Below, piece by piece: positions 60,151 through 64,000 of a DNA stretch of 64,000 nt. The notes beneath the pieces are model-generated. The model worked only from the letters and a program-made list of their open reading frames with translations, did not search any database and was not told where the DNA came from. Made by a program: the position numbers and the translations under genes. The stretch comes from Ignavibacteriota bacterium (GTDB lineage: Bacteria; Bacteroidota; Ignavibacteria; SZUA-365): the NCBI GenBank assembly GCA_016218045.1, contig JACRFB010000026.1, forward strand, positions 1-64,000. Direction: 5' to 3'. Each line of letters begins with the position of its first letter. Position 1 is the first letter of the stretch.

Positions 60151-60659
60151 TCCGGAATTATCCTCACCAAGGACGGCGTTCCGATCATTTTTCACGACGA
60201 GAACTTCACCTCGCGGCTGGTGAACGGCGAATACCTCTTCGGGCCGGTCGGCGGATTCACCTTTGCGCATATCCGCGCCTTCGGCTCCTTGAAAAACGGC
60301 GAGCCCGTTCCCACACTGCGGGAGGCCCTCGACGCGGTTCTGTCGTCCACGTCTATCCGTTTTGTAGAGTTCGACGTCAAGAGTCCTCAGACGCTTGCCG
60401 CCCTCTTCGACATCCAACGCGAGTACCACGCGAAGGCGCGGGCGTCGCCCTGCACGTTGTGCGCAGCTACATCGACGCCTTCGGTCAGCAGAGCCGCGCC
60501 GAGAAGATGGATCCCGCCTATGTGCTTGCATGCGCCTGGCATGTCCCTCTCGGGGCATCGATGAGTCTGACCGCCGGTGTCGCGGCGCACTATCTCACCA
60601 CGCTGCGTGTGTGTCTGCTGCTGCCGCAGGTGGGAATCGAACGCCTGCTGCTGGAATAA
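60151..60659 (+). pseudogene. Decayed glycerophosphodiester phosphodiesterase (GDPD) fragment plus unidentified tail
   Basis: From 60151 the frame reads GIILTKDGVPIIFHDENF, then GEPVPTLREALDAVL and VEFDVKSP, a clear middle part of a GDPD with its HD motif. The start with the first catalytic HRG motif is missing: an in-frame TAG lies directly before at 60148. Near 60430 the frame loses sense; a different frame (about 60429-60659, VRSYIDAFGQQSRAEK to GIERLLLE) ends in a stop and is not recognised. Read as a truncated, frame-disrupted remnant without promoter, not a working gene. The stretch 60660-60790 shows only a GCCGCC-CC-GGCGGC hairpin followed eight bases later by seven T. Confidence 0.7.
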
Positions 60660-60791
60660 AGGAACGGGCTTCCGCGACAACAACACCGTCGTGCGAAGTG
60701 ATATTTCCTCCCGACGCGAAGCCGCCCCGCGGCGGCACAACGGTTTTTTTCTCGATTTTCGGCGCAAAGAAGAGAAAAGCGCAACCACGAT

Positions 60792-60822
60792 TTGACTTTT
60801 TGCCCGCCGTGGTGTTAGTTTG
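60792..60822 (+). promoter_or_regulatory. Promoter of the rplM-rpsI ribosomal operon
   Basis: TTGACT (60792-60797), 17 bases, TTAGTT; equally TTG-N20-TTAGTTTG. About 50 bp before the rplM ATG and in an AT-rich pocket. Confidence 0.55.
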
Positions 60823-60872
60823 TAGATCGGTTTCTTTTATTTCGAGCAGTATCGAATCAACTAAGGCATACC

Positions 60873-61322
60873 ATGAGCAATCAGACAACCGTCCGGACCT
60901 TCCACGCAAGGGAGGAAGACGTCGACAAAAAATGGTACGTCGTCGACGCGGAGGGAATGGTCCTCGGCCGATTGGCGGCGAACGTCGCGCACATTCTGCG
61001 CGGTAAACACAAGCCGATCTTCTCCCCGCATGTCGACACGGGCGACTTTGTAATCGTCATCAACGCCGGCAAGGTGCGCGTGACAGGCAAGCGCTTCGAG
61101 CAGAAGTCGTACTTCCATTATACCGGGTATCCGGGTGGCGCGCGCGTGCGCATGTTCAAGGATCTCGTGCGCAGCAATCCGCGCTTCGTGATCGAACACG
61201 CGGTGAAGGGCATGCTGCCGCACAACCGCCTCGGCCGCCGCCTCCTGAAAAAGCTGAAAGTGTACTCCGACGGCTCGCATCCGCACGCGGCGCAGAAGCC
61301 CGAAGTGCTTTCGATGAAATAA
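60873..61322 (+). CDS. rplM: 50S ribosomal protein L13
   Basis: 149 aa. Early-assembly 23S rRNA-binding protein of the large subunit. Standard features: KKWYVVDAEGMVLGRLAA, ILRGKHKPIFSPHVDTGDFV, VIVINAGKVRVTGKR, YFHYTGYPGG, AVKGMLPHNRLGRRLLKKLK, and VYSDGSHPHAAQKPEVL. Length is typical for Bacteroidota. Starts a translation gene block; rpsI follows after 45 bp as in most bacteria. Confidence 0.98.
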   Translation: MSNQTTVRTFHAREEDVDKKWYVVDAEGMVLGRLAANVAHILRGKHKPIFSPHVDTGDFVIVINAGKVRVTGKRFEQKSYFHYTGYPGGARVRMFKDLVRSNPRFVIEHAVKGMLPHNRLGRRLLKKLKVYSDGSHPHAAQKPEVLSMK

Positions 61323-61367
61323 TCGGCCCATTGGCACTGTAGAGAATTTCGATCCAAGGATAGATTC

Positions 61368-61763
61368 ATGAAGCAAGCCCAACACACCCTGACCGTCGGT
61401 CGCCGCAAAACCGCCGTCGCGCGCACGCTCCTCGTGCCCGGCACCGGGAAAATCACGATCAACAGCCGGGACATCGACATCTACTTCCCCATGGAAACGT
61501 TGCTTGACGCGGTGCGTCTGCCGTTCACCGTGACCGAGACGAACGGAAAGTTCGACGCGGTCATCAGCGTGCGCGGTGGCGGCACTCACGGCCAGGCCGG
61601 CGCGGTGCAGCTTTCGATCGCGCGCGCGCTGCTCGAGGTCGACGAGGAATTCCGCCCCAAGCTGCGCGGCGCCAAGCTCCTCACGCGCGACTCGCGCATG
61701 GTCGAACGCAAGAAGTACGGCCAGAAGAAGGCGCGCAAACGCTTCCAGTTCAGCAAGCGCTGA
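61368..61763 (+). CDS. rpsI: 30S ribosomal protein S9
   Basis: 131 aa. Small-subunit protein whose C-terminal tail reaches the P-site tRNA. Features: [53 protein letters not shown], the family ending [20 protein letters not shown] followed by [13 protein letters not shown] lies upstream of the ATG. Co-transcribed with rplM. Confidence 0.98.
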   Translation: MKQAQHTLTVGRRKTAVARTLLVPGTGKITINSRDIDIYFPMETLLDAVRLPFTVTETNGKFDAVISVRGGGTHGQAGAVQLSIARALLEVDEEFRPKLRGAKLLTRDSRMVERKKYGQKKARKRFQFSKR

Positions 61764-61890
61764 CACTCGTTTTTCTGTAACCATCACACATGCGTCCCGA
61801 TCGCCGGGCGGGTGTGCGCGGGCATGCGCGCAGATCCCGGCGAGTGGACGGACGCAGCGGATCGTAACCCATACATAAGGAGACTATCTC

Positions 61891-62655
61891 ATGCCTCGCG
61901 TACAGCTCGAAGAGCTTCTTGCGGCAGGTGCCCATTTCGGCCACCTGACCCGTCGTTGGAATCCGAAGATGAAACCGTACATCTTCATGGAGCGCAACGG
62001 CATCCACATCATCGATCTCAAGAAGACCCAGGAAAAGATCGACATCGCCTGCGACGCGGTGTTGAACATGGTGTCGCAGGGCAAGCGCCTCCTCTTCGTC
62101 GGAACGAAGAAACAGGCCAAGGACACCGTGCGCTCGATCGCCATCGACAGCGGCCAGAACTACGTCACCGAGCGCTGGCTCGGCGGCATGCTCACCAACT
62201 TCACCACCATCCGCAAAAGCATCAAGCGCCTCACCAACATCGAGAAGATGGAAGTGGACGGCACCTTCGACAAGATCACGAAGAAGGAACGCCTCATGCT
62301 CTCGCGCGAGAAGGAGCGTCTGCACAAGATCCTCAGCGGCATCGTCGACATGAGCCGCCTGCCGGGCGCGATCTTTGTCATCGACATCAAGAAGGAACAC
62401 ATCGCGCTCAAGGAAGCCCGCACGCTCGGCATCCCCGTCGTCGCCATCGTCGACACGAATTGTGATCCGACCGAAGTGGACCTCGCCATTCCCGGCAACG
62501 ACGATTCGACAAAGACGATCGAAATCGTCGCGCGCGCGATCGCCAACGCCATCATCGAAGGCCGCGAAAAGGCCAAACTCGTGAAGGCCGAAATGGAAGC
62601 CGAGGACGAGCGCGTCGCGAAGGAAACCGAACGCAACGAGGAAGCCGGCGCCTGA
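61891..62655 (+). CDS. rpsB: 30S ribosomal protein S2
   Basis: 254 aa. Binds the small-subunit head with S1. Features: [102 protein letters not shown]-terminus is a charged helix ([20 protein letters not shown]). AAGGAG lies nine bases before ATG 61891. The 127-bp leader after rpsI is GC-rich and could hold a regulatory structure, but no known motif was recognised. Confidence 0.98.
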   Translation: MPRVQLEELLAAGAHFGHLTRRWNPKMKPYIFMERNGIHIIDLKKTQEKIDIACDAVLNMVSQGKRLLFVGTKKQAKDTVRSIAIDSGQNYVTERWLGGMLTNFTTIRKSIKRLTNIEKMEVDGTFDKITKKERLMLSREKERLHKILSGIVDMSRLPGAIFVIDIKKEHIALKEARTLGIPVVAIVDTNCDPTEVDLAIPGNDDSTKTIEIVARAIANAIIEGREKAKLVKAEMEAEDERVAKETERNEEAGA

Positions 62656-62706
62656 GCCGCACGCAGAGACACGTATCCCATCACATAATAGCGACGACAG
62701 AGTATC

Positions 62707-63558
62707 ATGGAGATTTCAGCAGCAGTAGTGAAGGCCCTTCGCGACAAGACCGGCGCCGGCATGATGGATTGCAAGAAGGCGCTTGCCGATTCCGAAGGCG
62801 ACATGGAGAAAGCGATCGAGTACCTGCGCAAAAAGGGCGCGGCCACGGCCGAAAAACGTTCAGACCGTGCCGCCAACGAAGGCGTGGTTCTGACCGAGAT
62901 CGACGGCAGCAACGGCGTTATCATCGAAGTGAATTGTGAAACCGACTTCGTCGCGCGCAGCGCCGACTTCCTCGGCTTTGCAGCGGAGGCGATGGCCGCG
63001 GTCAAGACCGCGCGCCCGGCCGACGTGCCCGCGCTTCTCGCCCTCGAATCGAACGGCCGTCCGCTCGCGGATGCGCTTACCGACATCATCGGCAAGATCG
63101 GCGAGAAGATTGAAGTCCGCCGTTTCGCCGCGTTCACCACGCAGGGCCAGATGATCGACTATATCCACCCCGGCGCAAAGCTCGGCGTGCTCATCGAACT
63201 GTCGGCGGGCAAAAAGTCCGACGAAGTCGTCCAGCTCGGCAAGGATCTCGCCATGCAGGTTGCCGCGATGAATCCCGTCGCCGTCGACCGCGATGCGGTT
63301 CCGGCCGACGTGCGCGAGAAGGAACTCGAGCTGTACCGCCAGCAGGCGCTCGAGCAGGGCAAGCCCGAAAACATGGTGGACCGTATCGCGGAAGGAAAAC
63401 TCAACAAGTACTTCCAGGAATACACGCTTCTGGAGCAGAGCTTTGTGCGCGACACCACAAAGACGGTGAAGGAGCACGTCGAGGCCGTCGGGAAGACGAT
63501 CGGCGAACCCCTCTCCGTCATCCGCTTCACGCGTTTCCAGGTCGGCGAAGGTAACTAA
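62707..63558 (+). CDS. tsf: Elongation factor Ts
   Basis: 283 aa. GDP/GTP exchange factor for EF-Tu. Features: VKALRDKTGAGMMDCKKALA, EKAIEYLRKKGAATAEKRSD, VVLTEIDGSNGVIIEVNCET, DFVARSADFLGFA (with the TDFV core), LGVLIELSAGK, AMQVAAMNPVAVDRDAVP, YTLLEQSFVRDTTKTV. Complete, normal length. Follows rpsB by 51 bp in the conserved order rpsB-tsf-pyrH. Confidence 0.98.
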   Translation: MEISAAVVKALRDKTGAGMMDCKKALADSEGDMEKAIEYLRKKGAATAEKRSDRAANEGVVLTEIDGSNGVIIEVNCETDFVARSADFLGFAAEAMAAVKTARPADVPALLALESNGRPLADALTDIIGKIGEKIEVRRFAAFTTQGQMIDYIHPGAKLGVLIELSAGKKSDEVVQLGKDLAMQVAAMNPVAVDRDAVPADVREKELELYRQQALEQGKPENMVDRIAEGKLNKYFQEYTLLEQSFVRDTTKTVKEHVEAVGKTIGEPLSVIRFTRFQVGEGN

Positions 63559-63574
63559 TATCGAATCCCCTCAC

Positions 63575-63603
63575 AGGCCTTCCGGTTTTCCGCCGGAAGG
63601 CCT
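63575..63603 (+). other. Perfect hairpin between tsf and pyrH
   Basis: AGGCCTTCCGG-TTTTCCG-CCGGAAGGCCT, 11-bp perfect stem, 16 bp after the tsf stop. No T-run follows, so it may lower read-through or stabilise the upstream mRNA rather than fully end transcription. Confidence 0.6.
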
Positions 63604-63622
63604 TCGTGTATAGGCACCTCCC

Positions 63623-64000
63623 ATGGATCTTCGCTACAAGCGTATCCTTCTCAAGCTGAGCGGCGAATCGCTGATGGGCGAGCGCGCATACGGCATCGAT
63701 CCCGCGGCGCTCGAACAGTACGCGCTCGAAATTCTTCCGCTCGTCGAGCTGGGCGCCCAGGTGGGCATCGTGCTGGGCGGAGGCAACATTTACCGCGGCG
63801 TGGCCGCGGTTGCGCAGGGCCTGCACAAGGCCTCGGGCGATCAGATGGGCATGCTTGCGACGATGATAAACTCGCTCGCGCTGCAGAACATGCTCGAGGC
63901 GAAGGGTGTTGTCACACGCCTTACCAGTGCGATCGAGATGAACCAGATCGCCGAACCGTACATCCGCCGCCGTGTCATCCGTCACCTCGAGAAGAACCGC
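63623..64000 (+). CDS. pyrH: UMP kinase (3' end outside the window)
   Basis: First 126 codons; the frame runs open to the window edge. Phosphorylates UMP to UDP in pyrimidine synthesis. Features of the amino-acid-kinase fold: [51 protein letters not shown], and [20 protein letters not shown] with the PyrH-type UMP-binding region. ATG 63623 begins the domain. Last visible gene of the conserved translation block. Confidence 0.96.
   Translation, partial: MDLRYKRILLKLSGESLMGERAYGIDPAALEQYALEILPLVELGAQVGIVLGGGNIYRGVAAVAQGLHKASGDQMGMLATMINSLALQNMLEAKGVVTRLTSAIEMNQIAEPYIRRRVIRHLEKNR

Noticed and set aside
60459-60659. Independent small membrane gene (66 aa)
   Set aside because: Starts with GTG without ribosome site, no family, and continues from the decayed GDPD region.

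Overview
The window looks like a chromosome segment of a GC-rich (about 60-65 % by eye) member of the Bacteroidota/Chlorobiota/Ignavibacteria (FCB) group. The signs are several secreted proteins ending in type IX secretion (T9SS) sorting-type domains, a TonB-dependent receptor paired with a surface-lipoprotein beta-propeller, a menaquinone-only quinone pathway, few strong Shine-Dalgarno sites, and promoters resembling the Bacteroidetes TTG / TAnnTTTG type. I cannot name a genus. No rRNA, tRNA, CRISPR array, insertion sequence or phage gene was found.

Layout. 1-4 kb: end of a secreted protein and a class A penicillin-binding protein. 3.2-7.8 kb: a vitamin B12 uptake unit on the minus strand (cobalamin riboswitch, intrinsic terminator, TonB receptor, beta-propeller lipoprotein, alpha/beta hydrolase). 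7.9-17.8 kb: CorC-type membrane protein, small RRM protein, DUF2339 giant membrane protein, glycosyltransferase, Omp28/thioredoxin-like T9SS protein, NlpC/P60 hydrolase, DUF4382 lipoprotein. 18-29.8 kb: two large paralogous BNR-repeat T9SS proteins around DinB, an 87-bp minisatellite and outer-membrane barrels. 30-38 kb: MscS channel, DapF, PepSY-like lipoprotein, GH13 lipoprotein, phosphofructokinase, an unknown protein, a YdeI-type protein, an RNA methyltransferase.

39-54.5 kb is the most striking part. All seven shikimate-pathway activities and nearly the whole chorismate-to-menaquinone pathway lie together. One minus-strand operon encodes an AroK-AroD-AroE trifunctional fusion, AroC, and an AroB-AroA bifunctional fusion: the five AROM activities of fungi, split over two polypeptides around chorismate synthase. 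Divergent from it by about 120 bp is a plus-strand operon menF, menD-menH (fused), menB, menA, menC, menE, which consumes the chorismate. Facing its end is a minus-strand pair, DAHP synthase and the UbiE/MenG methyltransferase, which supply the first shikimate step and the last menaquinone step. Only the DHNA-CoA thioesterase is not seen.

54.7-64 kb: double-YHS secreted protein, HipA-like/DUF3037 pair, SufS-like desulfurase, DEAD-box helicase, a decayed GDPD fragment, and the start of a translation operon (rplM, rpsI, rpsB, tsf, pyrH).

Non-coding DNA is unusually rich in short tandem repeats of about 7 bp (GGTGGAA, GTAGCAA, GGTAGAT, TTCCCAG, ACGTAAC types) that fill many gaps between genes. 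They recall the STRR repeats of cyanobacteria. Several promoter candidates share the spacing TTG-N19/20-TAnnTTTG-like.
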